From assembly GCA_033398695.1 (NCBI GenBank), contig CM065815.1, positions 105,118,501 to 105,182,500 on the forward strand: 64,000 nt of DNA. Direction: 5' to 3'. Within the stretch, counting starts at the first letter, position 1. Each line of letters opens with the position of its first letter. Below the pieces are notes generated by a model. The model was given only the letters and a program-made list of their open reading frames with translations, had not been told where the DNA came from and searched no databases. Both the position numbers and the translations under genes were made by a program. Shown in pieces: positions 19,016 through 31,410 of this stretch. The DNA is from Orobanche coerulescens (Eukaryota > Streptophyta > Magnoliopsida > Lamiales > Orobanchaceae).

Positions 19016-21614
19016 ATCTCCCACTTGCACTCAATGCCACACACTATTGTATCTAATACCCATGTTTTCCAGATGATGCTCCAAGCTAATCTGAGAGAGT
19101 GGCTTGGTCAGTGGATCAGCGACGTAGTCGGCTGACTCTACTCTATGCAGCACAATGTATCTCTTTGCGAACAAATTCTCTTATGAGATGATACTCTCTC
19201 TCAATATGTTTTGTACCATTATGAAACCTCGGCTCCCAGGCTTGTGCTACCGCTCTATTATTATTGTATAAAAATAAAAATAGGCAGTGCAGCACATGGT
19301 GTCACGTGAAGTTTACCCAGTAACTTCTTAACCCTTCCTTTGGAGGCCTCCGAGGCCGCTTTATACTCAGCCTAACTGGTGGAACCAGCAGTCGCGCTAT
19401 ACTTGGCCCTATACCAAGATACTACTCCTCCATTAAGAGTAAATGTAGCCAAAAGTAGACATAGAATCGTCTTTCTGTCCTTGGAAATCCAATACAGTGA
19501 ATCCCACCACATTCAGTTCTCCACCACTATATTTAAGAACCAGATCTCTAGTTCTTCTAAAGTACTTGAGAACGTTCTTTACGGTGGTCTAATGTTCCCT
19601 AACTGGGTTAGCCCGGAACCTACTTACCACGCTTCCAGCATGCGCAATGTCAGGTCTCATACAATAAAGTATAAGGCTACCCAATTTCCGAAGCATATGG
19701 TATATTACTCATTTCCTTTCATTGTTCCTCACTATGAGGACACATCTAAAAGGAGAGTTTTATTCCATGTCGCATCGGTAGGAAACCTCTTTTAGATAAT
19801 CCATCTTAAATCGCTTTAAGGTTTTATCTATATAGAGGGCTTTGGAAAAACTTATCATTCTCTTCGATCTATCCCAGTAGAGTCGAATCCCAAGAATATA
19901 GGTTTCTTCTCCCAAGTCTTTCATGGAGAAATTACTTGAAAGCCAAGCTTTTACAGAACTGAGCATTCCCACATCATTTTCTATTAGTAGAATGTCATCT
20001 ACATATAGTATTAAGAATGCGATCTAGCTCCCACTAACCCTCTTGTATACACAAGGTTCCTCTTCATTTTGAACGAAGTCAAACTCTTTGACTGTCTCGT
20101 CAAAATGAAGGTCCCAACTACATGAAGACTACTACAGTCCATTTCATGGAGTCTATATCCACCATTGCTAGGTCATTTGTCGCGGGTCGTTCTCTTGTTT
20201 ATCACCTGGAACCTCGTGGAAACCCAATTTCTCCAAGTGCATAAAACTATACCTCTCAGGTAAATGAGACACCCTACTAGACCTACGAGGTGGTTGTACT
20301 TGTGTTACAGAAGGCTCGGTTCCAATTTCTTGCACAGGTATCTCCTGAGGAGTTTCATTGTATTCATCCAAAGAAATATTTCTACCTGCTCTGCCTTCCT
20401 GAATGAACTCATCTTCCAGGAAGTGTGCATGCAAAGAAACAATGATCTTTCGATCTTTGGGCATGTAGAATAGATAACCCATCGCCTAAGATGGGAATCC
20501 AATGAAATGTCTCCTCACGGACCTCGCTTCCATTTTGTCTACTTTAGTCTTCTTGACATAGGCGGGACATCCCCAAATCCTAATATGATTAAGACTTGGT
20601 TTCCTTCCCTCCCACATCTCATGTGGAGTTATAGGAATGGATTTGGAAGGACATCTGTTCAAGATATATGCAGCAGTCAGGAGTGTATACCCCCACAGGT
20701 TAAATCGTTAAGTCAGTATAGCCTCGCATGGAACGGACCATGTCCAACAAGGTCTGGTTCCTTGTTTCTGACACATCGATTAACTGAGGAGTGCCTGGAG
20801 GTGTTTAGTTGTGATACTATTCCATGTTCCTTAAGGAACTCGTCAAACTCCATACTCATATACTCGCCACCTCGGTCCGACCGAAGTGCTTTGATATGAT
20901 TTCCAGTTTGTTTCTCGACTAGGGCCTTAAATTCCTGGAATTTCTCAAAGGCCTCGGATTTATGTTTCATTAAGTATACATAACCATACCTAGTATGATC
21001 ATTTGTAAACGTAATAAAGTACTAATATCTGTGACGTGCTGCTTCCAAAGCACCACATACATCGGTATGGATTAATCCCAATTTATTAGCGGCTCTTTCA
21101 AAAGTCCCTGTGAAGGGGGCCTTAGTCATTTTGCCTTTAAGGCAAGGTTCACAAGTAGGAAAGGTATCCGATCCCAATGGACCCATAAGTCCATCTTTTC
21201 CCATCTTGTAAACCTTGGTCTGACCAACATGACCAAGTCTAAGATGCCATTTCAAAACTTGATTGGTTTCATCCCTACGACGTTTCCTAGTCATAGTATT
21301 CACAACGACTTTGTTACTGAGGTTTAGATGATACAATCCATTTAACAATGTAGCAGTACCCACTAGTTTATTTCTGAAATAAATTTTGCAGGAACCATCA
21401 CTAATGAAAAATGAAAAGCCTTTTCGGTCCATGACCGGAATGGATACAATGTTTTATGCCCCTTGGGCAAAATAAGTACATCTTCTAAAGCCAAAACAAA
21501 GCCGGATTCTAAACCCAAAAGAAGTGATCCTATGTTGGTTGCCTCGACACTATGCCCGCTTCCGACTGTGATCATAACTTCTCTAGCTCCAAGCTTCCTA
21601 CTGAGAATTAGCAC
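19016..21614 (-). pseudogene. C2 pol: protease, integrase, RT and RNase H remnants
   Basis: Protease residues follow gag at 21614-21363. The pre-integrase and integrase start (21432-21022) has WHLRLGHVG and the CEPCLKGK zinc motif. The integrase core (20970-20713) has IKALRSDRGGEYMS. A linker with PPRRSSRVSHLPERY lies at 20482-20168. RT is cut short: after a WTVV motif near 20150 it jumps to NEEEPCVYK and YVDDILLIEN (near 20000), then FSMKDLGEETYILGI (19972-19760). The RNase H end at 19050-19130 reads SADYVADPLTKPLSQ. Much of the RT palm is deleted and many stops are present. Confidence 0.8.
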
Positions 21615-22554
21615 CAGAATCCATTATCCAGGAAGTAGAAAATACAGTAGCAGAACAATTTGTTTCCAAAACTAAAAGATCTGTACCTAAAGCGCCATGA
21701 AGATTCGGACAGTCTCTTGCCCAGTGGCCCAGCTCACCGCATTTGAGACAAGCGTCCTTCTTCATGCTCTTCGTAACCATCAGGGCCTTGCCCTTAAGGT
21801 CCTCGACTTGTGGTCTCGTCCACTTCTTGGTCTTTTTCTTCTTGTTCTTGGACCTCCGAGATTCAGAAGAAATCATAAGGGCAGACTCCTTCATCCGCGG
21901 AGTCTTCATTTGAGACTGAGCGGTCACTAGTTTGTTCATTAGCCCAGCTAAATTACATGCAATCTCATTGCAGTTGAAATTCATAACAAACTGTGAGAAG
22001 GAATCAGGGAGAGACTGTAGGATAAGGTCGGTTTGAAGAGAAGTATCTATCTTAAAATCAAGAGCCTCTAATATATCGATCATGGATATCATTTTGAGGA
22101 CGTGGTCCCCAACCTTCTCATCTTCCTTCATCCTTGCACCGAACAGTTTCTTGGATATCTCATATCTAGCAGTTCGACTGTGCTCACCATAAAGCTCCGT
22201 TAAGTGAGATAGAATCTGCCTAGCAGAAGTCATTTTCTCATGAGCTCTCTGAAGCTCATTAGACATAGAAGCCATCATGTAAGCACGGACTTTTACGTCA
22301 TCCTTATCCCACTTTTCGTGGTTTTCAATCTCTTCCTGATTGGCTCTTGTCCGCACCGGAGGTGCCTAAATATCTGTCTCCAAGACATATCCCAGTGCCT
22401 CTATACTGAGGACTATCATCAGATTGCGGAGCCAATTCACAAAGCTAAGTCCATTCAAGGTGTTCTTTTCGAGTAGAATTGCGAGTGGATTCATTGTCAT
22501 ATTGAGAGTTATATATGCATTTAAGTACGACAGATTAATCAGTGACTCGTTCAA
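21598..22554 (-). pseudogene. C2 gag with CCHC zinc knuckle
   Basis: The N-terminus at 22554 contains LNGLSFVNWLRNLMIVL, typical of this gag family, and a stop at 22366 that interrupts it. The main frame, 252 codons from 22356, covers the UBN2-type core (WDKDDVKVRAYMMASM, LTELYGEHSRTARYEI) and a basic stretch. It also has a perfect CX2CX4HX4C knuckle (CLKCGELGHWARDC) near 21730, then WIMDSGAN, the protease active site. The product would form the retroelement particle. The early stop and the broken downstream pol suggest decay. Confidence 0.85.
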
Positions 22555-24238
22555 TTATGATCTGAGTATAGAATTAAGGTCTTTTCTATTATTGTTACCC
22601 AGCTCCCACTATTTTTATCGGAATAACACACTCCCATGTGTCCGGAAGTATCGTCGCTCTACTTCATAGTGGTGATCGTGTTCTTTATAAATCTTAATAG
22701 AGGGCAACCGAACAGGTTTCTAGTCTACTAATTTTCATAAAGTGGTGTCCAACACCAACCCATCTAATGGATGATATGATCTTCTTTTTCCCCTAGTTCA
22801 CTCCCCTCAACTTATACGATTTCTATGGTTCGCGAACAAGTTAAGTTTATACCATCGACGCAAATCAGTTTCACAATTGAATCTTATCCGGCAACCTATC
22901 AGGTTTCTAGGGATAAAATTTGCTCCAACCGAAGGCATCCAATGCGCTACCGGTAATTTATCCGTCCTCGCCGAATGACTAATAACTCGGAAGCATAGCA
23001 CATCCGGTTTGGGTTTCAATTTCCCAAAAGCTCGATGGAGGGAAGGAAAACCTTGAAACCTTATAAACTTAATAATTTCTCGTGGGAGAATTTTCACGAT
23101 TAATGTTACACTTTGCACATTAATTCATTTAAGCGTGTTTGTGGCATTCATACAATATGAAACAACCATTCACAACCTAGCTGCTACCAACATGTGGTTC
23201 ATGGACTGTTCCTAGAAAACAAAAACTCTGTAATCTAATTAAAAGTCTTCATATTGAATCTTCGTCTTCTCGAAACGGATCTTCCTCCGGTCGTCGTCAT
23301 TACATATAAATTTTACATTGAAAATTGCAACCTAGATACAAATATTTCTAGTAAAATAAATAGGCTCAAAACGGCCTTTACAACCCAATCGAATAAACCG
23401 AATGATTCAAAACTAAGTCCATGAACCACATCTCCATTCAAAAGCATTCATCCAATAAATACTATATAAACGGAAAGCGTGGAGATACATTGATCCAATA
23501 AAAAATACGAACCGATCCAATCGATTCACACAACCGGTAATATGAAAAACGTTCAAATAATTCGGTCACCCATAATATTCCAATTAATCAAATTTCCCTT
23601 ATAAAATGAAATACCATAAACCATTTTAATCATATTAAATCCAATTTAATATGTGGGAGATTAATTTTCAAGAATACACGAAAAAATCGAGCCGGGGCGA
23701 AACTGGCTTGCCATGGCCGAGACACTGCTGGCAGTCTGCCAGCCAGACACGGCCCGTGACGAATGGCATGGTCGGGTCGTGCCGGCAGTGTCCTAGACAT
23801 CCCTGCCTGACACGGCCGTGTCAAATGACACGGTCGAGTCACCTCCGGAAGCCTGCCGGACAGACACGACACGTGTCACCAGACACGTCCGGGTCGTCCT
23901 ACCTAGCACGGCCCATGTCACCAGACACGGCCGGGTCTGCTTGGAAGTGGCTTGCAGACTGCCGGACATGGCCGTGTCACCTAGGACAAGGCCGAGTCAG
24001 CCTCGGCCAGATTTGACCCTTTGTCCAAAAAGTCGTCCGACGATGATTCGGGGCTAGATTTTTGACCAGATATCCAATATCTATATTTTCTGACTTTCAT
24101 ATCTTCAATCTAAATCATATTTCCCAGAAATTTAAGATTTATATTTAGACATAAACTTACGAAAAATACAACTATTACGAACGAAAAACATATACCACGA
24201 TTAAATGCCAATATCGTATATACGATCGCAAGACCTAC
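22555..24238 (-). other. Long noncoding leader of C2
   Basis: About 1.7 kb separate gag from the PBS, long for a copia leader. No coding domain is visible. The part near the LTR (23690-24010) is GC-rich and packed with GACACGG-type palindromes. The part at 22640-23650 is A/T-rich and unremarkable. The block could be a later insertion in the leader, but no flanking duplication is seen. Confidence 0.55.
23690..24010. repeat. GC-rich GACACGGCCGTGTC-type palindrome cluster
   Basis: About ten copies of variants of GACACGGCCGTGTC and GACACGGNCGGGTC occur in 320 bp. The same words occur at 31980-32410, 34680-35110 and 40665-40790, which belong to other element families. The local GC content contrasts sharply with the A/T-rich flanks. 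Confidence 0.8.
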
Positions 24239-24250
24239 GCTCTGATACCA
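24239..24250 (-). promoter_or_regulatory. Primer-binding site of C2
   Basis: The minus strand reads TGGTATCAGAGC, an exact match to the initiator tRNA-Met site, one base inside the 5' LTR. Confidence 0.95.
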
Positions 24251-24251
24251 C

Positions 24252-26240
24252 TGTTGGGATTCAGTGCCTAAAACAAAGGCCCAGCGGAAGCGGTAAAACA
24301 AAAATTAATTTGATCCGAATCCCTACGAGGATCGATCGAGATACGTATATAGGAATATATAAAACGAAACACAAGAGATACGAAAAACATACCCTCGTAG
24401 TCCGTTGATTAAATGGTATCCTTCTCTTGAGCTATTCCCCAAGCTTTGCTTGATCTCTACAAATCCAATCCGCTCCAATCTCTTGGATGATCCAATGCCG
24501 AAAGCACCGCGTCTCTACTTGCCACGCGCCGGAAAAACGACCAGATTGACAACACCTTACTATCCTCCAAGGATACGGCTAGAGCTAGGATGATGAAGCT
24601 TTCGATTATAACACTCTAAGTGTATAATCTATATCTCACTTTTATTTTCTCTAAGAAAATATATGAATGTATAATGAAGAAGATGATGAATAGTATGAAG
24701 CCTTTGGAAACTATTTCCTCTCTCTTTTCTTCTTGCATAAACCGTGAGTACATGTCTCTTTCCAAGGAGATATTGTCTTCTCATTATATTTTCCTCATAT
24801 CATACCAAATCACCTCCCCTTTGACAAAATCACCAAAGTGATCTATTGTCCCCTTGATTTGTCACAAAGCTAGTGCCCCACCAAGTGAAGACCAAGACAA
24901 TGGAGGGAGTAGGTGACTTGGGGCGGCCATCTAGAAGGAGCCGGACAAGTTCGGTCCGTTTCGGACTCCCGGGAGTCCAAGCAGATAAACTCTGATTTCG
25001 TTCCGATGTATTTATATGGATTAATTAATCCAATTAATTAATCATATCAAATACATAATAACATAATTAATTTCTCCAAGAAATAATTATATTCATGAAT
25101 TAAATTAATCACCCAGTAATTTATTTAATTCATTAGGCCGTAAATCAATTTATTCAAGAAATCAATTTAGACATCTAATGTCCCAAATTAGATATCCAAT
25201 ATATAATATTCATAATGAGATAATCAGCATGATTCATTCCATCGTCAATCCTATTGCACGACTCGGTAGGTTCGTCTCAGTCAGCAATGGGAGGAACCAA
25301 AGAGTAGTAGCACCACCTAGCCAGCCTGGCAGCCTACATTATACCCCAACTGAGAACGAATGATGGGATCATTCAAGAATCATTCTGTCGTGAATACCAG
25401 TATACGTATAAACACTTCTTTCAAATGTCCCGATCAAGTAATAGGGTCAAGGTCAGTCAAACCTATCTGTACTTGATGCTATGCATGCGTTAATGCAAAT
25501 CGAGATCATCGAGCTCTCATGTATCCAATACAACTAGCTCCAATGCTTTGGCCAAAGACTTATGATCTCATCTGCCAATAACCACATAGGACATATAACC
25601 CGCTCACTAACGGGAGAAAGCATTCTATCTTGGTATTCAGTAGGACCTGCTACTTGCCCATCAAGATGCACGTCGAGGTTGACCTCCGCCTTCCAGTTTA
25701 CAGGGTCGAACTACTCTAATGAAAATCTTGACGTCACAAGCACATCCCTACTAAATCCTCAAGTCAAAGGTTCACGAATACCTATCACAACCTTTCGATT
25801 CCGTCATTGACTGTCCCGGAGTGAAATCCGTGTGACGAATCGAGGGTGAGTCGGTTCGAGTATACTAATCCAATTAGCATACCTATAACGTGTGCTCCCA
25901 CTAATCATTAGTGTTCTACAGGCACTCTCCATGTCAAAGAACACGTCATACAAGTCTTCACATAAACTTAACGCCCAATCAAGTTTCATCGACTTGCGAA
26001 CGATTAAGTATTTGAACTATAAACCTTTCCAGTGCCTAGCCCTTATCCAATAAGGAGTGGAACGTTTTGCTCTCAAATATATGGACTAGTTTCTATATGT
26101 ATATTTACGAGTTAGGAATGCCAGTAACTACCAGTAAATAAAAAAACATGCATTGCCTTATATAAATGATTTACATAATTACAAGTACAATGCCCTCACT
26201 CAACATCCTCTGAGTGGCATTCGAGGGCATACTCCCAACA
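24252..26240 (-). repeat. 5' LTR of C2
   Basis: 1,989 bp from TGTTGGGATTCAG to ATACTCCCAACA on the plus strand, with TG..CA ends. Its last 720 bp match the truncated 3' LTR at 18367-19015. Long runs of ATTAATT near 25020-25130 are A/T-rich and noncoding. Confidence 0.85.
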
Positions 26241-28110
26241 CTAATTAGGTGGGATGATCCCCTTTGCCACGATCTCATTGCTAAATATTTTGTGGAAAAG
26301 AATAAGGCCAGACTCAAGGGAAAACAACCTTCTCACAAGGGCACTCAGAGCTCAAGTCACCTTTCCGATCTTGACTCTGATGGCAAAGATGAGGCTTTAT
26401 ATACCGCGATGCGGACGAGCTGTGAAGAGGCTCCTGGGAAGGAGTTCGCGAGCATTCAGGCCACCCAAGGCCAGAGGACTTCAAGGCAGTCATCAGAAAA
26501 TCCTAAGTCCCCCACTAAGTAGGAAGAAGCTGCTCAAGTTGCCTACTTATATGAGGAATCGGTCCCTCTGGTAACCGAATATGTTGCCACATCCATTCAG
26601 AAACAAGAAGAATCAATCCCTCTTGTCACCAATGATGTTGCTGCATCAGCCCCACAGCCAGAGGAAACAGCGCCCCTCCACCCCCTGACCCAAGAGGAAA
26701 CAACCCCTCCAACGTAGGAGGAAGCCGCCCTCAACATCAAATAGGAGAAATTAGTCCCTCCTATGGAGTAGGCGACATCTGAGAGCCAGTAAGAGAATTT
26801 AGTCCCTCACAGGAGCTGAAACAAGGCAGGAGGAATTAGTCCCTTCTATCTCCCAGATAGACACAACAACTGAATCGCAGAGGTTCATGCCTCCGAACAG
26901 GTTGTCTCTCATCCCTAGTCATCATATGAACCCGATGAGGACACCCTCCCTGATGACAGCGTACCGAATCCTACACACAATGTGGTCATCATACAGGAAT
27001 AAGAACCCTCATCCTCTCCAATAGACGATCCTCACTCTCTGACGACCAAAGCTAAGATAGCTCAATTGCAAGCCATTGATTGATAAACCGTCTTTCTGCA
27101 GGATGTTGTCAAATCCCTATATGACATCGGGAAAGAACTTGACTAGATGCGAGGAACATCACTAGACTAAGAAGAGCCGTGCAGGATGTCTAAAATGCCT
27201 TCGGACTTTTGCCCAACGTAATATATAAAGCCAATCATCAGCTCTAATAGTATCAAACGATGATCTTTAGGCAAGAGCAGGAAGACCTAAGGGTTGTCGA
27301 AGCTAAAATAGTAGCCGACCTCGAGTATAATAGGGACAGGCTTAGCGTCCATGATAAAAAAAGATGATCCGACTATAGTGGTCGCAAGTCTTGTCGCCTC
27401 GGTGAAGGATATACAGGGCAAGCAAACCGACTCGATGGATATTTTTCGGGATATCTATGGCAAGGTGACAGAGCTTGATAATACTAAAAATGGGGAAGAG
27501 GCTCAGGAAGCTGCTAGGAAGTGGAGGATGGAGAGAGAACGGGAGATAGAAGTAGTACTAAATGACCTTGTTGCTGTAGACATCTGGAGACTTGTCGGGC
27601 CCGGGACAGGTTAAGGAGCAAACGGATACAAGGTAGTTTGTTATCGTCCTGAGTTACATGGACCTAAGTTCTCATAGAACGATAAAGTGTAGAAGCCGAT
27701 TGAGATTCCTTTACCTACAGACAGACAGCCGACAGCGGATGAGATCAAATCTTGGAAAAATAATAAACTGATGCGGTACTTCTGTGTACTCATCAGGAAG
27801 TCTCCAGTCTTGAATCACTGCAAGATGTTAGAGACTGTGGCACATGAATTCTCAAGACTTTTTTCACAAAAAAAGCTTCTGCAGATCAAGCTGAATGGAA
27901 GATACATGAAGGGTGATCGACCTACTCACTTGGAAGACTGGACTCTAGCCTATGGTACGACTCTAGAAGGAAAAAAATACATTATATATATGTATGACTC
28001 ATTTTCGAGATCGGGGCAAGGACTCTCTTGTTAACTGGTGGAGAGAAACCGTGTATGATGCCATCAAGATATCATCCAGACAGCAGCATTATCGAAGTTA
28101 AATCCTTCCT
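26241..28110 (+). pseudogene. S1 env-position region (Sirevirus-type), degenerate
   Basis: It lies between the copia RNase H end and the 3' LTR, where Sireviruses carry an extra env-like ORF. The start (26250-26520) is basic and Ser-rich, then comes a Pro/Glu/Thr/Val-rich stretch with repeated EESVPLVT-like units (26530-26860). A charged, coiled-coil-like part follows (27350-27610, MEREREIE). The most conserved block (27770-28110) has MRYFCVLIRKSPVLNH and a DRGxDSLVNWW-like end. It is collinear with the minus-strand copy at 44033-39177. Its function is unknown. The env label rests on position, and I see no signal peptide or clear membrane segment. Many stops interrupt it. Confidence 0.6.
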
Positions 28111-28553
28111 GCTGTATTCTTTTCTCTTTCTATACTCCTGATGTAATTTCAATTCCTGAAATGCAATGTAATCAATTATTGTTATCAGTAAAGATATTTG
28201 TTTTGTCTCAAAAGATTATAGCTCGTGATCTTCATTTACTACATGATTGCGATATATATTATAATTATTTGCCAAGTATAAAAGTGGCTAAGTCTAAAGC
28301 TGTAAGAAGTTATATGCGAACAGTTCATAGATTAAGTTGTATCAGTTATACTACTTGTTGTAAGATTGTTCTTATGAGCCAATCATAACTTATGTTGTAA
28401 TATACTTAGTCTTGTAAGATTTCAATTTTTAGAACTTGCCTGCGAGCAGTTCAAATTTTAATCTAAGTCTTGATGATCAGATTATCCGACAGAAGACTTG
28501 AAGACAGCCTTATAGTTTTAAAGGAGTTCTAGCATTATCAAAAAGGGGGAAAT
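28111..28553 (+). other. 3' noncoding tail and polypurine tract of S1
   Basis: No ORF is supported. It contains the tail sequence shared with the other two Sirevirus-like elements (GCCTGCGAGCAGTTC near 28440). It ends in the polypurine tract CAAAAAGGGGGAAAT (28539-28553) directly before the LTR start. Confidence 0.75.
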
Positions 28554-29741
28554 TGTTGCGATAAATAATACCCTAAGTGGTTTGATAAATGCATCTTATA
28601 GCCTATCCCTACATCGGTCTTCATATAGCACCCAAAAAGACATAATCTACAGTCAATAAAGATTCCAACGTACAACAATGAGGATTGTTGCCTACAACAA
28701 AGAAGTTGTAGGTACTTTAATTAGGAAAAGTAAAATACAAATCCAACAGGTTTAGACTTAGACCTTTAAACTGTTGTGAATAAATTCATTCTTTATTCAC
28801 AAAGTATTCATGATTTCAAAGGTGCATCTAATGCTGGAAGGGCAGCATTTAATGCGGCCGAAAAGACTATGGCCTGGAGAGCATTTAATACATACCAAAA
28901 GGAATGTCTGAAGAATTAATCACTTCAATTCAAACATTTCACTAGGCCGCGAATCTGATCTATCCAAGTCTCACCAACTGGTCAATGATACATTTATAAT
29001 GGAGCTATTTCCAATGTTATAAATAGCCCAATCAAGAGGACATTTCTCACTTACTGATTGATCAATAATTTGAAGTATTCATTTTCGAAAAATAGTAATA
29101 TATTTCTTCAAGCCACAACGCCTATCTTTGACTGGAGAAATACTAAGTAATTAACAGAGAACTGCACACTATAGCAAGGACCTTCAAGCATACAACTAAT
29201 GTTCGAATACTTGTGATTTCAAACCTTATCATTGAGAGCATTAGCCCTGTGTGGACTAATTGGAACCATTCTGACCTGTGTGGAACAAAGAGAGTTTGAG
29301 ACGAAGCTTCAATATGTGTGAGATAAGTCAGTTAAAGGAGCCTACAACCAGTTTGCGGGAACATCCTAAAGCTATAGTTAGCTGTATCAATATGTGTGAA
29401 CAATACAGTGACCGATTTAGTTAAAATTATATAGTTGTGTATGCCTTGATTTTAATAAACACTTTCCTCGTGTGTGGAGGACCTGTGGACATAGAGTGGT
29501 TTACCTCGAACCATATTAAACTCTATGTTATTACTTCTTATATTTACTGTCTTATAACTGCCTGTGATTTATTGTATACTTACATTGAAAACCTGTAAGC
29601 TTCAAGCTACATGAGACTATATAGTTTCTGTACTTACAATAACTTTCATTAAGACTTCTGCTACGCATAATAAATTTCGAAAAAGAGTACAGCTTATTCA
29701 ACCCCCTTCTAAGTTATCCTCAAAGTATATCGTGACTGTCA
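28554..29741 (+). repeat. 3' LTR of S1
   Basis: 1,188 bp starting TGTTGCGATAAATA after the tract and ending GTGACTGTCA. It is similar over its length to the inverted LTR at 37580-38723, for example in the CTTTCACTGGACTG-free block around GTGTGGAGGACCTGTGGAC, GCATTTAATGC words and AATACAGCTTATTCAACC. The next bases, ACCCT, would be the target duplication, but its partner is not identified. Confidence 0.8.
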
Positions 29742-31410
29742 ACCCTTGAAGTATATATATCATGACAAGATGAAAATGTTGAAGGTGTTGATGTTTTTGG
29801 ATATCATCATGGATTTTCATATCTAAAATCAAGTTATGTTGATTGATGATGTGATTTTCGTATGATCCTATTAGAATAATTATAATGACTATGAGTTTGA
29901 TTATTCATCTTGGAGTATATGTGTTCATATGTATTGAATAAGTGTTCAATTCAAATGTTAGTATTATCTGGTGAACTTGGAATGGTGATTGTTATGAGTT
30001 TGATGAATATAAACAAAGGTTGAACACATTATTTTGAATATGAGGTTAGGAGGATTATGATTAATATTTGAGTACGATTGTTCATTGTGTTAACTGATTG
30101 GATATTTCGAACTATTGATATTGTTTTGATGTGAGATTAACGGATTTGAGTGATGAGTAAACCTTGTTGGTTCGTATTCGAGGTTGAATTCGAATTTGAA
30201 AAGGTTATAAGTGTTGGTGTCATATTGAGTTGATTATTAATATGATTATCGGATTGTAAAATCGTATTGTGGATATAAATACGTGGTTGATTGGATTGAG
30301 TTTTTGGGTTTTGGATATGGTCGAGATATTGTTGAACATTTTTTTTTTATTATGTTTATGGATTTTTGATTTTTATTCGATATGTGGCTCAACGATAATT
30401 ACAATAGGTTGTGATAATTGATCATTGATTAGAACCGTTGTGTTGCGGTTGAGTTCGAGATGTTCGTTAATTACTTTAGTGAGGGCCAAGGAGCTCGTAG
30501 ACTAAGGTAAGGGTATTGGTAATGGCTTTGTCGTATCGATATCAAGAGAAGTTATACTTATTCAATTCATAATGTTTAATGAAGGGTTTTGATTTCATTC
30601 CATTTATAATTCACATAGCAATGATATTATAAATGTGAATTGTGGAGGTAAAGGTTTGTATGTTGCATTGATTGGATTATATCATAATATGTATGATTTA
30701 AATATGTTGTTAGTATACTTAAGCATTAAGTATACAGTTTGGTGAAAACGGAGATATGAGTATCTTTGGTATGTGTTATGGATTGTCATGTTCAAGCAGA
30801 GTCTATCGTGATGGTTTTGATATTGGGAAAATAGATTATTGATGGTTTTGATATTGGGAAAATAGATTACTCATATGCATGAACTATGCTTCATTCGAGG
30901 GTATTTGAATAGTTGTTTATTCATTCAGGGACGTTTGTTTGTGGAAATGATATTATCAGCGACTTTGAGGTAATTTAACTATTGCTCGGTTATGAGGATA
31001 ATGACTCTGATGAGTGTTGTACATATCGATGTACACTGTTTTAAGATTCTTGTTGATTATGTTGATCATTCGTTGGGCGATGCTGATCCTAGGACCATTG
31101 TTTTGGTATTGTTGAATGTGTTGATCGTTTCATCAGGATGTTGACCCCAGAATCATTGTTTTGGTATTGTTGATCGTGTTGATCATTTGTTGAGTGATGA
31201 TGATCCCGGGACAATTGTTTTGATATTGTTGGTGATGTCGGTCTTTTGTTATCGTTTTTTTGTTATTTCACTCTGGTGAATCTCTTTTTATCCTTATAAC
31301 ATTTGTGTTTCTTTGAGTTCTGTTGTTATATTGATATCATGATGTTCTGGGTCACACTAGCGTGCCGGTTGGTATGTGTAGCATTTTTAAGGCGGGCATG
31401 TATAGTCATT

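Larger units (their letters stand above)
18367..26240 (-). mobile_element. Ty1/copia element C2, minus strand
   Basis: An almost full-length copia element. On the minus strand it has a 5' LTR (24252-26240), a PBS, a long leader, gag (22554-21598), degraded protease-integrase-RT-RNase H, a polypurine tract and a truncated 3' LTR (18367-19015). It lies between the S1 pol stop and the S1 env-position region, so it or the LTR piece beside it interrupts S1. The right flank is CTAAT, but the left target copy is lost with the LTR truncation. Confidence 0.85.
6840..29741 (+). mobile_element. Sirevirus-like Ty1/copia element S1, split by nested insertions
   Basis: This is a reconstruction. Its parts lie in the right order on one strand: 5' LTR remnant, PBS, gag start, [LINE-B plus Harbinger], gag end, protease, pre-integrase segment, RT and RNase H, [gypsy LTR piece plus copia C2], env-position region, polypurine tract and 3' LTR. 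The strongest link is that the gag coiled coil breaks at about 8696 and resumes at about 15058 at nearly the matching place, judged against the related gag at 3056-4368. The integrase core and the first half of RT are missing at about 16280. The 5' LTR remnant and the 3' LTR differ a lot, so the possibility that two related elements were joined cannot be excluded. Confidence 0.6.
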
